Source: Skeletonema tropicum
Lineage: Eukaryota; Bacillariophyta; Thalassiosirophyceae; Thalassiosirales; Thalassiosiraceae
DNA length: 64,000 nt
Assembly (NCBI GenBank): GCA_037178625.1
Contig: CM074143.1
Coordinates: forward strand, 682,001 to 746,000
Direction: 5' to 3'
Shown: piece by piece, positions 10,404 through 21,734 of the stretch
Numbering within the stretch: the first letter of the stretch is position 1
Layout: every line of letters begins with the position of its first letter
Made by a program: the position numbers and the translations under genes
The notes under the pieces: generated by a model
The model's input: only the letters and a program-made list of their open reading frames with translations
What the model was told of the DNA's origin: nothing
The model's database searches: none

Positions 10404-13274
10404 TTATTCAGGTATTCTCCATGCGAAGTTAGTGACTGGTTGGGCTCCAATCGATGGGAAATCTGATGGCATTGGAGAAATCCGTTCTAATTTGGCATCT
10501 GGGATACCCGCATCGACAAGTCCCTTTTTACACATCTTTGCAAACTTTTCCGGACGAAGACTTGCAGAGTTCGTAGTTGTAAATAGCAATCCACCACTTT
10601 TCACCAGTGCAGCAGCCAACGTGACAAGTTCATCCATATCATTTTTCACACTCCATCTCTTCTTCTTCTTGCCAACACTGGTACTTGGAGGATCGAGAAT
10701 GACGATATCGAATTGCTCACCTCTCTTTCCAAGTCTTGCCAGCCAATCAAAACAGTCGCCATAGATACAATCATGCTTCCCATCCCACTCAGTAATTCCA
10801 TTTGCCTCCATTTGTGGCCTTATTCTATCTAACCACTTCTTATCCAAATCCAAGCTTACAGTAGATGCTCCTGCTGTCGCTGCGGCAATACTGAATGCGC
10901 CAGTATGTGCAAAGCAGTTCAATACCCGCGTCTCCTCGTTACAATTCTCGGCAAGCCATGCTCTCTGGATGCGTTGGTCCAAGAAAATACCCGTAGAGTA
11001 CGACTCTCCAAGGTTGACGTGGTAAGTGACTCCATTTTCGACAATCGGTATATTCGTCGGTGCCGCTTTCCCCTCTAACAATCGAGGCTTGACTTGCGCT
11101 TCGCCCATTACGGATCTATCAACCTTGGTGGGAAGGTAGTAAACACCAGCTGTGTACCCATCATGCAACGAGGGAAGCGGTCCACGAACTGACATTGGTC
11201 CTTCCTCATGCTGAACAAACAACCATTTGTCGTATCGATCTACAATCCAACCTGGATATCCGTCTGCGGCACCATTGATCTCACGATAGGCATTCGTGAG
11301 TTCATTTTGAGCCAAACCAGACTGTCTTCCCAAATAAGAACCCTTTCGAAATTCTGCCCCATCTCTTCGATTGGCATAAATGGCAATATCGTCAGGTAAT
11401 ACAGGATTTGACTCCAATACAACAGGTTCATCATCCAAGCATGTTAGACTTGAAACTGTCATGGCATTACAATGGACCAAACGTCTCACAGCCCGACGAT
11501 CAATTGGATCCGCAGATGTATCCCCACGGACTCCATCTCCAAGACGATCCTGACATAGCAACACGGCATGCGAGCAGGTAGATGACCCATCGGGAAATTC
11601 CACTCCCACCGAAAGCACAGGATCGACATCCCTCCCCTTCTTCAAACGAGACAGGATTTCAATTCGGGCAGTCGAACCATCACAAACCTCTCCCCCACCA
11701 GCCTCGGCAGCTTTGATTACCTTCATCAACTTGGAACGAGATGTTAACTTCTTTCCATTACCCACCACAGCAGTATATCCACATCGATCAACATGAAGAG
11801 CACGTGTCCTATCCTTTGGACAAAGCAAGACAAGGCCAGAGTCATCCGTTTCAGTAGCACCCGCAAGAGCAACCCAATTCTTCCCACCCTTGATGGGGGT
11901 ACCTTCTTCTGCCTTGAGTTGTTTGAGCCAATTGACAAGTGATGGTCTTGATGGGGTATCGATGTTGGCTTGCATCCTTGGAAAGGATGATGCCACAGCA
12001 GCAGCTGCTGCTGCTGCTCCTGAAGAAGGAGAATTACCTCCTCCACCACCACCCTTCTTCTTCTTTTTCTTCTTCTTCTTGGATCCATCCATACCAAAAT
12101 CATCATCATCATAATCCTCATCATCATATTCTGCACCAGCCAATGCACCCTTGGCCACATCTGCAAAATCATCCAGTAGATTCAATCCACCCTCCTTCAT
12201 CAACTCGGCACGTTCTTCAGGGGTTAATACTGCCATTATGTCATCCTCATTGTATTCAACATAACCGAATTCATCGGTTTCTTCGTCATATGCCTTGACA
12301 CGTTTGATATTATTTGATTTCTTGGTGGTGTCTCCACCTGAAGCTTCCGACACTACTTCACCAACCTCCTTTTGCTGCTGCTGCTGCTGTCCCTTTTTCT
12401 TGTTCTTCTTCTTCTTATCATTTCCACCCAATATACTCCATCCAACCGGTTTATAAATCACAAATGCAAAACTATTACTTGTAATACTACCTCCATCCTC
12501 ATCGATACGAATCGAAGCAATAATTTCGGGAACATCCTCTGCACTACTTCCAACAATTGGATCGGGTGCCAATAGTGATTGAGATGCGGTAGTAGTAGTA
12601 GTGGGATTTACCCCTAAGGAACGTGCAAATTCCAATTGTTTGAGTTGTTGTTGTTGTACTAGTAATTGTTGTTGTTGTCTTGGATCCAAGAATTGTTGTT
12701 GTTGTTGTTGTTGTTGTGATCTGAAAATATCTTGTTCATCCTCTTCCTCACCTCCTTCGTCGTACACTCTTGCATCATTCCTCTTATTTGGTGCACCACC
12801 ACCACCACCTCGTTGCTTCATCTCCAAAGCAGTACGTTGACTAGCATACACATACTTTTGTTTGGGTCGTTCCACCTTGGAACGTGTCCGTTTGGGTTTC
12901 TTCTTTTTGTCAATGAATCGTCCATTGGCATTGACAGCCCGTGCTCCGGGACTGGCTTGTAGGAATTCATTGGGATTTTTTTCCATGGCTTTCATCATGT
13001 CGGCGATTGTATTGTATTTTGGTTTACGTTTGGTCTTTTTTTGTTGTTTGTTGTTGTTGTTGGTGCCCTGCTGCTGCTGTTGTTGTTTTCGTGGTTGCTT
13101 TGTGGAGCTGAGGGAAGTTCGTTGTAATCTGCTGGTGGTTAGTGATGGTGGTGAAAAAGCAGTGCAGCTATTGCTGCTGCTAGATAGAAGGAAGATGGAT
13201 AGTAATGCCATCATCTTGTAGGCAGCAGCAGCAGCTGGTGCTGTTTTGTTTGGAGGATTCAGTGGCATTTTCAT
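10404..13274 (-). CDS. Plastid-targeted RlmI-like (COG1092) class I SAM methyltransferase
   Basis: A 956-residue protein. The N-terminus has a hydrophobic signal (MMALLSIFLLSSS) ending at SCTAFSPP, a diatom plastid-targeting motif. A low-complexity linker of Gln, Lys, Gly and Ala runs follows, interrupted near residue 272 by IYKPVGWS, which resembles the motif at the front of pseudouridine-synthase-like domains. The C-terminal ~300 residues match the RlmI/RlmK rRNA methyltransferase family: NGAADGYPGWIVDRYD, then GESYSTGIFLDQR, SAM motif VLNCFAHTGAFSIAA at 784-798, and ILDPPSTS near 857-864. Likely role: methylation of plastid rRNA. The active-site Cys expected in the (S/T)CS segment of m5C members is not seen; the place reads TTTNSAS. 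The chemistry may therefore differ. Confidence 0.75.
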   Translation of the reverse strand: MKMPLNPPNKTAPAAAAAYKMMALLSIFLLSSSSNSCTAFSPPSLTTSRLQRTSLSSTKQPRKQQQQQQGTNNNNKQQKKTKRKPKYNTIADMMKAMEKNPNEFLQASPGARAVNANGRFIDKKKKPKRTRSKVERPKQKYVYASQRTALEMKQRGGGGGAPNKRNDARVYDEGGEEEDEQDIFRSQQQQQQQQFLDPRQQQQLLVQQQQLKQLEFARSLGVNPTTTTTASQSLLAPDPIVGSSAEDVPEIIASIRIDEDGGSITSNSFAFVIYKPVGWSILGGNDKKKKNKKKGQQQQQQKEVGEVVSEASGGDTTKKSNNIKRVKAYDEETDEFGYVEYNEDDIMAVLTPEERAELMKEGGLNLLDDFADVAKGALAGAEYDDEDYDDDDFGMDGSKKKKKKKKKGGGGGGNSPSSGAAAAAAAVASSFPRMQANIDTPSRPSLVNWLKQLKAEEGTPIKGGKNWVALAGATETDDSGLVLLCPKDRTRALHVDRCGYTAVVGNGKKLTSRSKLMKVIKAAEAGGGEVCDGSTARIEILSRLKKGRDVDPVLSVGVEFPDGSSTCSHAVLLCQDRLGDGVRGDTSADPIDRRAVRRLVHCNAMTVSSLTCLDDEPVVLESNPVLPDDIAIYANRRDGAEFRKGSYLGRQSGLAQNELTNAYREINGAADGYPGWIVDRYDKWLFVQHEEGPMSVRGPLPSLHDGYTAGVYYLPTKVDRSVMGEAQVKPRLLEGKAAPTNIPIVENGVTYHVNLGESYSTGIFLDQRIQRAWLAENCNEETRVLNCFAHTGAFSIAAATAGASTVSLDLDKKWLDRIRPQMEANGITEWDGKHDCIYGDCFDWLARLGKRGEQFDIVILDPPSTSVGKKKKRWSVKNDMDELVTLAAALVKSGGLLFTTTNSASLRPEKFAKMCKKGLVDAGIPDAKLERISPMPSDFPSIGAQPVTNFAWRIPE

Positions 13275-13601
13275 TTCAGATTTCTACTTTTTGTGATGGC
13301 TTGATGTCTCTTGTGCGCTTATTGAATAGGTTGAGCTACACAGCAATTCATCGACCAGCGCCTCGAATATACCTATATTAGATTAGCGAGCTTATAATAG
13401 AGACTAAATCGGTAGCTATTCTAATGTCAGTGTCAGTGCATGCAGCGGCAGCTTCTGACTCTTCGACTTCATCGTCACTGCAGTTCCATCTTCCATCAAA
13501 GAACAAAATATGATGTGTGGTAGTGAGCTTTCCCGCCATTTTCATCATCTCGGTTTTTTTTTCACGTGGAGCACAACGCACAACAAAAATCCACCTCCAC
13601 C
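13275..13601. promoter_or_regulatory. Divergent promoter, methyltransferase / shikimate kinase
   Basis: A 327-bp gap between two head-to-head genes whose products both carry plastid-targeting N-termini, so a shared bidirectional promoter is plausible. No specific element is recognised. Confidence 0.4.
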
Positions 13602-14477
13602 ATGACGCACCAACAACGGCTCTCCCTCCTACTAGCCCTCCTCATCGGGTCGGCTCTCTCCTTCGCCCCCTCACCAATAAATAATAATCACATTGCCACG
13701 CTCAGAATACACCAATCGTCTCGTAATACCGTAGTATTACAAGCCGGAGGATTCGAATGGGAAGACCCCACCTCCGACGAAGCCGATCCGGGCGTCGAAA
13801 ATCCCTACAAAAATCCTGACCTACTACTCCAATCCACCGACGGTGACGGCTCCTCTCTCAAAGTTGACCCCGCCCGTCTCCTCTCCCCCCGACTTCGCGG
13901 TTGTAACCTCTACTTCATCGGGATGATGGGGTCTGGTAAATCCACCGTGGGGGACCTCGTCGCACGACGTATGGGAACCTACAACTTTCTCGATACGGAT
14001 ACCATCCTCGAAAAGGCCGCGGGGATGTCCATACCCGAAATATTCGAGACAGAGGGCGAGGAGGCATTCCGTACCGCAGAGGCACAAGTATTGGATTCGG
14101 TCCATGCCCATGTCCGTATTGTCGTTTCGACTGGGGGGGGATTGGTGATGCGCAATCAAAATTGGAGTAAGTTGCAAACTGGCCTGGTAGTCTATCTCAA
14201 GGTAGATCCCGAGGTAATCATGAAACGTATTGAGGGCACTGATCGACCATTGTTACAAACGGAGAATCCATTGGAAACACTTCAAAAGTTGACGGAAGAG
14301 CGAAAAGAACGATATGAGGCTGCCGATGTAACGGTGGAGATTGAAGAGGGGATGAGTGTGGAAGATGTGGCGGATAAGTGTATTAGGGCGTTGCATGATT
14401 TTATTGATGATAATCCACCGGCTTGGAAGCAGGCTAAGGCGAAGGCTCAGGCGGATGGTTTGGATTGGGTTCAATAG
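13602..14477 (+). CDS. Shikimate kinase, plastid precursor
   Basis: The start at 13602 gives a 291-residue precursor in a good context (CCACCATGA). An in-frame ATG at 13566 would put 12 polar residues before the signal peptide and is less likely. The N-terminus MTHQQRLSLLLALLIGSALSFAP is a signal peptide plus plastid-import motif. The mature enzyme has Walker A GMMGSGKST (107-115), the Mg/shikimate motif FLDTDTILE (~129-137), a shikimate-binding Arg in FRTAE, TGGG (~177-180) and the lid arginine in GTDRPLL. It phosphorylates shikimate at the 3-position in the chorismate pathway for aromatic amino acids in the plastid. Single-domain, not part of an AROM fusion. Confidence 0.95.
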   Translation: MTHQQRLSLLLALLIGSALSFAPSPINNNHIATLRIHQSSRNTVVLQAGGFEWEDPTSDEADPGVENPYKNPDLLLQSTDGDGSSLKVDPARLLSPRLRGCNLYFIGMMGSGKSTVGDLVARRMGTYNFLDTDTILEKAAGMSIPEIFETEGEEAFRTAEAQVLDSVHAHVRIVVSTGGGLVMRNQNWSKLQTGLVVYLKVDPEVIMKRIEGTDRPLLQTENPLETLQKLTEERKERYEAADVTVEIEEGMSVEDVADKCIRALHDFIDDNPPAWKQAKAKAQADGLDWVQ

Positions 14478-14876
14478 AGTGTGAGTGTGGAAGATATATA
14501 AAAAAAAGAAACTTAAACAGTAACTATATTATGGAAATGATGTATGATTTGGAATGGAATGGATTGGATCTTAGTAAACATCTTTGTGCCTTGGCTTGAG
14601 CTGACGGCAATTTTTGTATTTCAACTATATTATTTGATGATGCTGGCAGTAGAAATAGTAGTTGGTCTGTCTGTGGAGATGTCTCAGAGAAGGATCTTTT
14701 TCCTTTTTTGCTTTTGAAGCCAATGCACCATTGTTGCTGTTGTGGTGTCGGTTTGTGTCGGTCGGTATCGAGTTGAAACTTCCGCTCTAGAGAGAGACTC
14801 TGCTTTATCTTACGACTTAGATTATTTGGGCGTTTCATAATTTTCATAGGAGTACACCGCTACCCTCTCTAAAAAG
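14478..14876. other. Intergenic
   Basis: 3' flank of shikimate kinase and promoter of the next gene. No coding frame worth keeping. Confidence 0.4.
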
Positions 14877-15614
14877 ATGCCTGAGTTCAACCAAGATTTT
14901 TACGCTGCACGTAGCAATGAGCTTCTCGAAACTCTAACCGAAGCAAAGGGGTGCACAAACTGCGGCAAGAAGGACGTCAGTACAAAGCGATGCACCGGAT
15001 GCAAATTCGCAAAGTATTGTAACGTAGACTGTCAAAAGGCTGATTGGAAAAAACACAAACCCGTATGCAAGGCTACTCGTTCCGCAAAAGAGACTCCGAG
15101 TATATTCTGTCGGTTGCTCAAGTCATGGGGCTTGATGAATGAGGAAGAACTTGTGAAGGAAATGGAAAATTATTCCGAGTTATTTATTGATGAGGTGGTA
15201 CGAGTGGGGCATCGGAGTAGATGTCCAGAGCCGAACAGTATCAATATGGGTTTGACAGTGTTGTGTGTTGAGGATGATGACAATATTGTAAGGCTTACTG
15301 CAACTGCAAGGTTTGGTACCGAAGAGGAGATGATTAATGACGTTCATGCTGTCCTCTTCAAAACGATTGATAAGGGAAAGGAAGCTATTGCTCAATTATA
15401 CCCACCTGATCACGGATTTTCAATGTTTGGCGCACCACCTGGAGAAATTGCGGATGATAAGAAGGAATTGGCAGCAAAGTACGTTGTTGAATTTGTTGAT
15501 AAACTGAAAGAAAGGGATCTTCGAGTGAGAACAATTACTTGTGGAAGAGGTCTGCCTTGGCTAAACGATAATAAGGAGCTTTATGACCGTGGTATTATGT
15601 GCATGGAAGGATGA
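14877..15614 (+). CDS. MYND zinc-finger protein (N-terminal finger)
   Basis: A 245-residue protein with a complete MYND finger near the N-terminus. The ligands are C26, C29, C39, C42, C48, C52, H60 and C64, in CTNCGKK...CTGCKFAKYCNVDCQKADWKKHKPVC. The remaining ~180 residues form a mixed alpha/beta domain I do not recognise; similar MYND-plus-unknown proteins are abundant in diatoms. It is unrelated in sequence to the tandem family at 0.6-6.1 kb, whose finger is C-terminal. No SET domain. Role probably protein-protein interaction. Confidence 0.85.
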   Translation: MPEFNQDFYAARSNELLETLTEAKGCTNCGKKDVSTKRCTGCKFAKYCNVDCQKADWKKHKPVCKATRSAKETPSIFCRLLKSWGLMNEEELVKEMENYSELFIDEVVRVGHRSRCPEPNSINMGLTVLCVEDDDNIVRLTATARFGTEEEMINDVHAVLFKTIDKGKEAIAQLYPPDHGFSMFGAPPGEIADDKKELAAKYVVEFVDKLKERDLRVRTITCGRGLPWLNDNKELYDRGIMCMEG

Positions 15615-16257
15615 GTTAGAAGATGGGTGTACAAACACAAATAATGTGGAAATGCTGGCTTGATAGTCATATTGTACATAATATTACTTCATACCTCTCT
15701 CTAGAGAGGTAGATAGCACATCAACATCAAAACAGCATGGCAGTGTTTACATATGACCTTATCTTGCGGTTACTGTTCCAACTACTTGAGTAGAGAATGG
15801 CACATATTCATGCGTATCGTACTTTGTCCTCTTGCTTCTTCTATTATATATTAGACAAGTTGTTAAGGAGGACTGCGCTGCTGATGCTCAAGAGAAATTG
15901 CTGCTAGATTGAGAATTGAGAATCAAGTTGTTACTTTAGGAACAGAGCACTACTTTACTCAGCGCATACGTAGATGGACTTGTTCTCGCCGTGGTTGGCC
16001 ATAGGAACGTGGACTCCGCCCCGATTGAACCCGCATGCAGGTGGTAGTTGAGATAGGATGGTAGGTGTTGGTTTGTTGATGCGATGAACATTACAGACCA
16101 ATCCGTTAGAAGAGTTGTCGATTGGATGAAATACGGTACATGTACCATGATATGAAAACAATGACGGGAGGTGCATGTAGGTCCTGATCCTGCAATGTAG
16201 AAAGACAAAAAATAACAAGGATATATGCACAAGGGTTTCGTTCTTTGATTGCTGGGT
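15615..16257. other. Intergenic, downstream of MYND gene and H4
   Basis: No supported gene. The palindromic CTCTCTAGAGAG near 15702 is a short inverted repeat. The right end is the 3' flank of histone H4. Confidence 0.4.
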
Positions 16258-16273
16258 GGATATTATAATATCC
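16258..16273 (-). promoter_or_regulatory. Histone H4 mRNA 3' stem-loop
   Basis: Sixteen nucleotides GGATATTATAATATCC form a perfect 6-bp stem with loop UAUA, 50 nt after the H4 stop. On the minus strand the hairpin is followed directly by ACCCA and then AATCAAAGAAC. This is the layout of metazoan replication-dependent histone mRNA ends: hairpin, ACCCA, purine-rich downstream element. The loop fits the U-H-U-H consensus. Confidence 0.75.
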
Positions 16274-16322
16274 AGTTGTGTTGGCGGCAATGCTGCCTTG
16301 TTACAAAGTAACGGCAGATAAT

Positions 16323-17549
<1,227 letters not shown>

Positions 17550-17613
17550 GTTGCTTAACCTTCTTGTTACTCAATGAATGATGATGTGATATCTATCATC
17601 AACCACAACTACA

Positions 17614-17629
17614 GGATTTTCTAAAATCC
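17614..17629 (+). promoter_or_regulatory. Histone H3 mRNA 3' stem-loop
   Basis: GGATTTTCTAAAATCC makes a 6-bp stem with loop UCUA, 64 nt past the H3 stop. It sits in a block of about 41 nt (CAACTACA before, GCCCTTTGAACCAAAGA after) that is identical downstream of H2A and H2B. CAAAGA about 15 nt downstream may act as the histone downstream element. Confidence 0.8.
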
Positions 17630-18544
17630 GCCCTTTGAACCAAAGAATAAAAACCAACTCGTGTCACGTGTGTCTTTCAAGTTTTTCGCCCTCTCATAAA
17701 AAAGTACTTATCACATAGTGTATCAACGTAGACCATAAAACTAAAGAGTCTAACAATACTTCTCTAAAGATCACCTGTCTGCTTGCGCTGAAACGGAATC
17801 AAGTAAAGCGATAGCTACCTTCCAAGACCGTGTTCCGATGCCGTCATTTTGAGGTGGTACACCCAACATCCAACTATCCACCTGCTGCAAACTCTTTTAT
17901 ACCTACCTATCCATCTCTATCCATAAATTTGGCAGGAAGGTCAGACAACAAAGGAACCCTCTCAACTCTCCACAATTAACCACTCGTTGTTTCGAAACAA
18001 TAAAATAACACCGGATACGTATGGTACAGACCAGCGGATTAGACTTCCATTTCGTCTGTAGAAATATATTCATCCCAGTTCATCCACTCATTCTTTTGTT
18101 ACCGGAATAAGAAGTAAACGTGCCAAAGATGCTCTTAGAAAACATTAAACTTATTGATATCAATCCGCAGATAGTCCCAAAAGGTAATCAGGCATCTCCT
18201 TCACCATGGCTCCAAACGCCTCACAAAGCCTTGCGTATCATTCAAATCTTTGGTCGTGTAATTCCACACTGGCGCAGTCAAATGTTCTCTGTACACTTCT
18301 CTGATCTCATCATGCACCAACAGTGGTAACTTCAAACCAATTGGTTGAGACATGAACCCACTTAGTTTGCCTTTGCCACTCCACGGGAAGTATTTTTTAT
18401 CTGAAAGTACTGTGGCTAAACAACGCTTTGAAAGCCCCCTTCCTTGCAATGCCAATGCCTCAAGCAAAACAAATAAAATATTAAGTTGTTATAAATAAGT
18501 ATCATCCATGAAACGGAAACAGGAAACATTTCTCTTTCCAAGCC
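17630..18544. other. Intergenic
   Basis: No supported gene. An open minus-strand frame at 18201-18467 lacks an ATG and family resemblance. The right end is the 3' flank of the surface protein. Confidence 0.4.
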
Positions 18545-21172
18545 TCAATAGGAACCGCTACTTTCCTCCGATATAGACTCCCCTGACGAATAACTATCTT
18601 CCATCGATGACATATCTTCCTCATTTTCCTGACTATAATCTCCATCACTGTAATCATCATCCTTGTAGCTGCTGCGCTTTGATTGCGTAACACTTTTCTT
18701 CCTCTTACCACCACCAAATCCACCCAATAAACTCTTCTTCATCCCCTTCTTGGTAGAATTTCGAAAGTCATCATCCTTTCTCTCATCTTCATACACCATT
18801 CCGTGGCTGGGAGCGTTGAATGTATCTTCGCCAAGGAATCTCCTAGCATTTGCAATCTTCATGAGTCCTCTTGCTTTTCTGATTTTGGTAAAACTAACAA
18901 AGGTAAGCCCCACCCAGAGTAGACCAACAATAAGTAAGACTATCATCGCAGCACTGCTGAATAAGCCCGGTTCCTCCTCTACCACCACTGGGACAACTGG
19001 GGCCCTCGTGGGACGTCGCGTTGGAGCCTTGGTAACTTGTTCCACGGATATAATTGTAGGCATGTCATCTGTCATTTCAAACAGCTCCGAAAGTGCTTCC
19101 ACTTGTTGGATGCTCGTCAAGAATTCCGCCTTTTTGTTCCGTATCATTGTTTCCAAGAGTTGGGATGTAATTTTCAGCGGGAGTGGACTGCTATCCACAG
19201 AGATGATGACGGTGACTTCCAATAGTGGATCTAGTGGTTCTTCTAGAGGATAGGGTACGATAAGATCCGTGCCACCTTGTCCAAATGATAACGACGATTC
19301 CTGTGCTTCAGTTCCTTCCAAAGAATCACGTTCTTGCAACACCTCACCATCAACATTCGAGTTACGAGATCCATTCTTCTTTCCTCCCTGTTCCCTCTCC
19401 TCAGTAGTATAAGTCTGCTGATACGAAACAATTGCACCCTGTATATCAACTTCATTCGTCTTGACAGCCTTCTGCTGATTCAAAAAGGAAACGATTCTCT
19501 TCTCAAACGAGTTTATTTCCCTTGCATCCATTACACGGCTCTGTCGGATATTGTTGAATGTCAAGATTAGGTACGACTTCATGATAAATATCGTCGGTTT
19601 GTACGAAATGGAAGGTGAAGATGTTGGACTCAGCACTGGTGATCTTGTCGGATCATCTACTTCCGGTAATGGCAATGGAGCTTGCGTCGGAATCATCGTT
19701 GTTGGAGCCAATGTCCATCGTGGCTTGACCCATTTCGTAGGCTCCACCGTAGGTCTCGGAGGCTTGGTCCCATTCACACAATCCGCCCACTTGATCACAC
19801 TCATCATTTCCCCCGTATCCGTCCCATTCTCATCAATTGCGGGAATCCTCTCACACGGTTCACGATCGTACAATATCCTTCCCAAAAATCCTCGTGGCAT
19901 ACGATAGAATATCGATTCTTTTGCCTCCTTGAACGGGTAGGTCATCACTGCTGCTCCCTCATACACTACCAAATGATCTGTGGATGCCAAAACGATCGTA
20001 TCCTCCGTCACACTCTGCTCTTCCACCTCCTCAATTGACGATATCGCCTCTGTTTCCAAAGGCTCACTGGATCGTTGATATAATAAATTCCGTCGTGACA
20101 ACGTGACATACATGGCACGACGGTCCAATCCACCTCCATCCAACTGTATCGGTTCAAAGTTACTGATTGTAACATATACCAACTTTTCACCCCGATGGGA
20201 CAACTGGCCATTGGTAATTGTCACATTCCCCATGGCAATTTTCTCAAAGGCACGTACCCTCCCTTCAAATCCATGCCATGTCTGGGGTCGTGTCCACAAC
20301 TCATATCCAATAGTTGCTTTGGCATTGGTAATATTCCCATTCTCATTCCCAACCACACTAAACTTATTACTATCGACACCACTAGTGAACAATTCATCAT
20401 CATAACTAATCAAAATCTCCAAACTTTTCACTGCAATCGCTGGACTTTGTGGTCCACTCTCCATTTCAAAGATACATCCATAACTTCGCAATGATGGATC
20501 ATCCTCGACAAACATTATTCCCGCCCCATTGGTTAATGTGTCCATTGTCGTATCAACATACGGATACCAATTCACCACAGGACTAGATGTGGGAGTCCCA
20601 CTCGGAACAACCGATGGGTATGCCGATGGACTTACCGTCGGATTTCCCGTGGGGGGTGTAGTTGATGGTTCTGGAGTAATTGTTGGACTACCCGTGGGGA
20701 ATTTGGTGGGTGTGGTGGAGGGTGTGTCGGTGATGGCAAGTTTGGCAGCACAGCCGGTGAAGGGGAAGCAGGAGTGACCGGGGGTGGTGCATTCGGCGTC
20801 GGTTTGGGTGGCGCAGGGTTGGTCGCAGGTTTTGGCGGCTTCTACCCAGGAGGTGCCGCAGTAGTTGTCGGTGGATTGGGCGATGACGAGGATGAAAGAG
20901 AGGTTATGGGTGGTGGTGGTTAGGATTGTTAGTAAGAAGATAAGGACTGTGGTTGTGGTGGTTGGAAGGAAGAATAATTTGGTTTTCCGTTTATTGTGTT
21001 TGTAACTGATTCGTTCTTTAGTCTTTGTCGTTCGATGTCGATGTATTGAGAGACCATCGTTATTTATATTGAATTGAGGAGGTCCACCTTTTTGTTTTGT
21101 TTCACCCTTCATTGTCATTATTAGCGTATTAGGTACTGATTGCTTAGCGGAGATTAGTGTATTTTTATGCAT
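18545..21172 (-). CDS. Large type I surface protein with Cys-rich module and Ser/Thr/Pro linker
   Basis: An 875-residue protein. A basic N-terminus (~1-64) precedes a hydrophobic signal/anchor segment at ~66-98 (LFFLPTTTTTVLIFLLTILTT). Then comes a Cys-rich module, NYCGTSWVEAAKTCDQPC...CFPFTGC (103-141), of the type repeated in the chitinase at 42.5 kb. A Pro/Thr/Ser linker, a long ectodomain without recognised fold, a second Pro-rich linker (~515-545) and a juxtamembrane domain follow. A TM helix is at ~738-760. The cytosolic tail of 113 residues is first basic, then acidic and Ser-rich. Probably a cell-wall-associated or plasma-membrane glycoprotein. Initiation could be at M19 or M21 instead of M1. 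No intron needed. Confidence 0.7.
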   Translation of the reverse strand: MHKNTLISAKQSVPNTLIMTMKGETKQKGGPPQFNINNDGLSIHRHRTTKTKERISYKHNKRKTKLFFLPTTTTTVLIFLLTILTTTTHNLSFILVIAQSTDNYCGTSWVEAAKTCDQPCATQTDAECTTPGHSCFPFTGCAAKLAITDTPSTTPTKFPTGSPTITPEPSTTPPTGNPTVSPSAYPSVVPSGTPTSSPVVNWYPYVDTTMDTLTNGAGIMFVEDDPSLRSYGCIFEMESGPQSPAIAVKSLEILISYDDELFTSGVDSNKFSVVGNENGNITNAKATIGYELWTRPQTWHGFEGRVRAFEKIAMGNVTITNGQLSHRGEKLVYVTISNFEPIQLDGGGLDRRAMYVTLSRRNLLYQRSSEPLETEAISSIEEVEEQSVTEDTIVLASTDHLVVYEGAAVMTYPFKEAKESIFYRMPRGFLGRILYDREPCERIPAIDENGTDTGEMMSVIKWADCVNGTKPPRPTVEPTKWVKPRWTLAPTTMIPTQAPLPLPEVDDPTRSPVLSPTSSPSISYKPTIFIMKSYLILTFNNIRQSRVMDAREINSFEKRIVSFLNQQKAVKTNEVDIQGAIVSYQQTYTTEEREQGGKKNGSRNSNVDGEVLQERDSLEGTEAQESSLSFGQGGTDLIVPYPLEEPLDPLLEVTVIISVDSSPLPLKITSQLLETMIRNKKAEFLTSIQQVEALSELFEMTDDMPTIISVEQVTKAPTRRPTRAPVVPVVVEEEPGLFSSAAMIVLLIVGLLWVGLTFVSFTKIRKARGLMKIANARRFLGEDTFNAPSHGMVYEDERKDDDFRNSTKKGMKKSLLGGFGGGKRKKSVTQSKRSSYKDDDYSDGDYSQENEEDMSSMEDSYSSGESISEESSGSY

Positions 21173-21734
21173 TCATGGAATTCGAATTCGGTGTTGATTG
21201 ATTGCGTTTGAAATTGCCTGTAATGATGCCACTCTGCTTCTTTCAAGAGGATCTACACGTCAATAAGTGAGTTAATGTCGACTACCGATGATATTATTGT
21301 TATTGTTGGCTAGAGCACACAACGGCTGTAGTAATTATTATTTGGTAGCACAGCCGATTGGACTCAACAGGCGACAGGCGACATGGTGTTTTTCTCAATA
21401 ATTTCAATTCCCATCGCCAAAAGGCCCAAGAAATTTGCTTTTCCCAAGACTGGTGATTGGTGATTTGGCGTTGAAGCGGCTTTCACCTTTGTGACACGTC
21501 ACCATTCACAGCCTTTCACAAGCGGTACTCATGTTTGCCCGGTCATTTCATTCTTGCATGCAGTTTCACCACGCACGAAGGATGCGACAAATAAAAAAAC
21601 ACATGTAAAATGTGTGCTCAATGGCGACGAACATGGCTGTAGAACCCTTCGCCCCTACGATTAGATATCAACACTACCAACAAAAACATAGACATACGCT
21701 CTAGCCATTCACACCACATTACTAGTTAAGAGCA
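21173..21734. other. Divergent intergenic region
   Basis: A 562-bp gap between the head-to-head surface protein and LRR genes. No gene. Probably holds both promoters. Confidence 0.4.

Noticed and set aside
11744..12172. Other-frame reading of the low-complexity linker of the RlmI-like gene
   Set aside because: Tandem CAG/CTT-type repeats keep all frames open; only the frame with the methyltransferase domain is supported.
18201..18467. Minus-strand open frame of 88 codons downstream of the surface protein
   Set aside because: It has no ATG in a suitable position, no family resemblance and no splice context.
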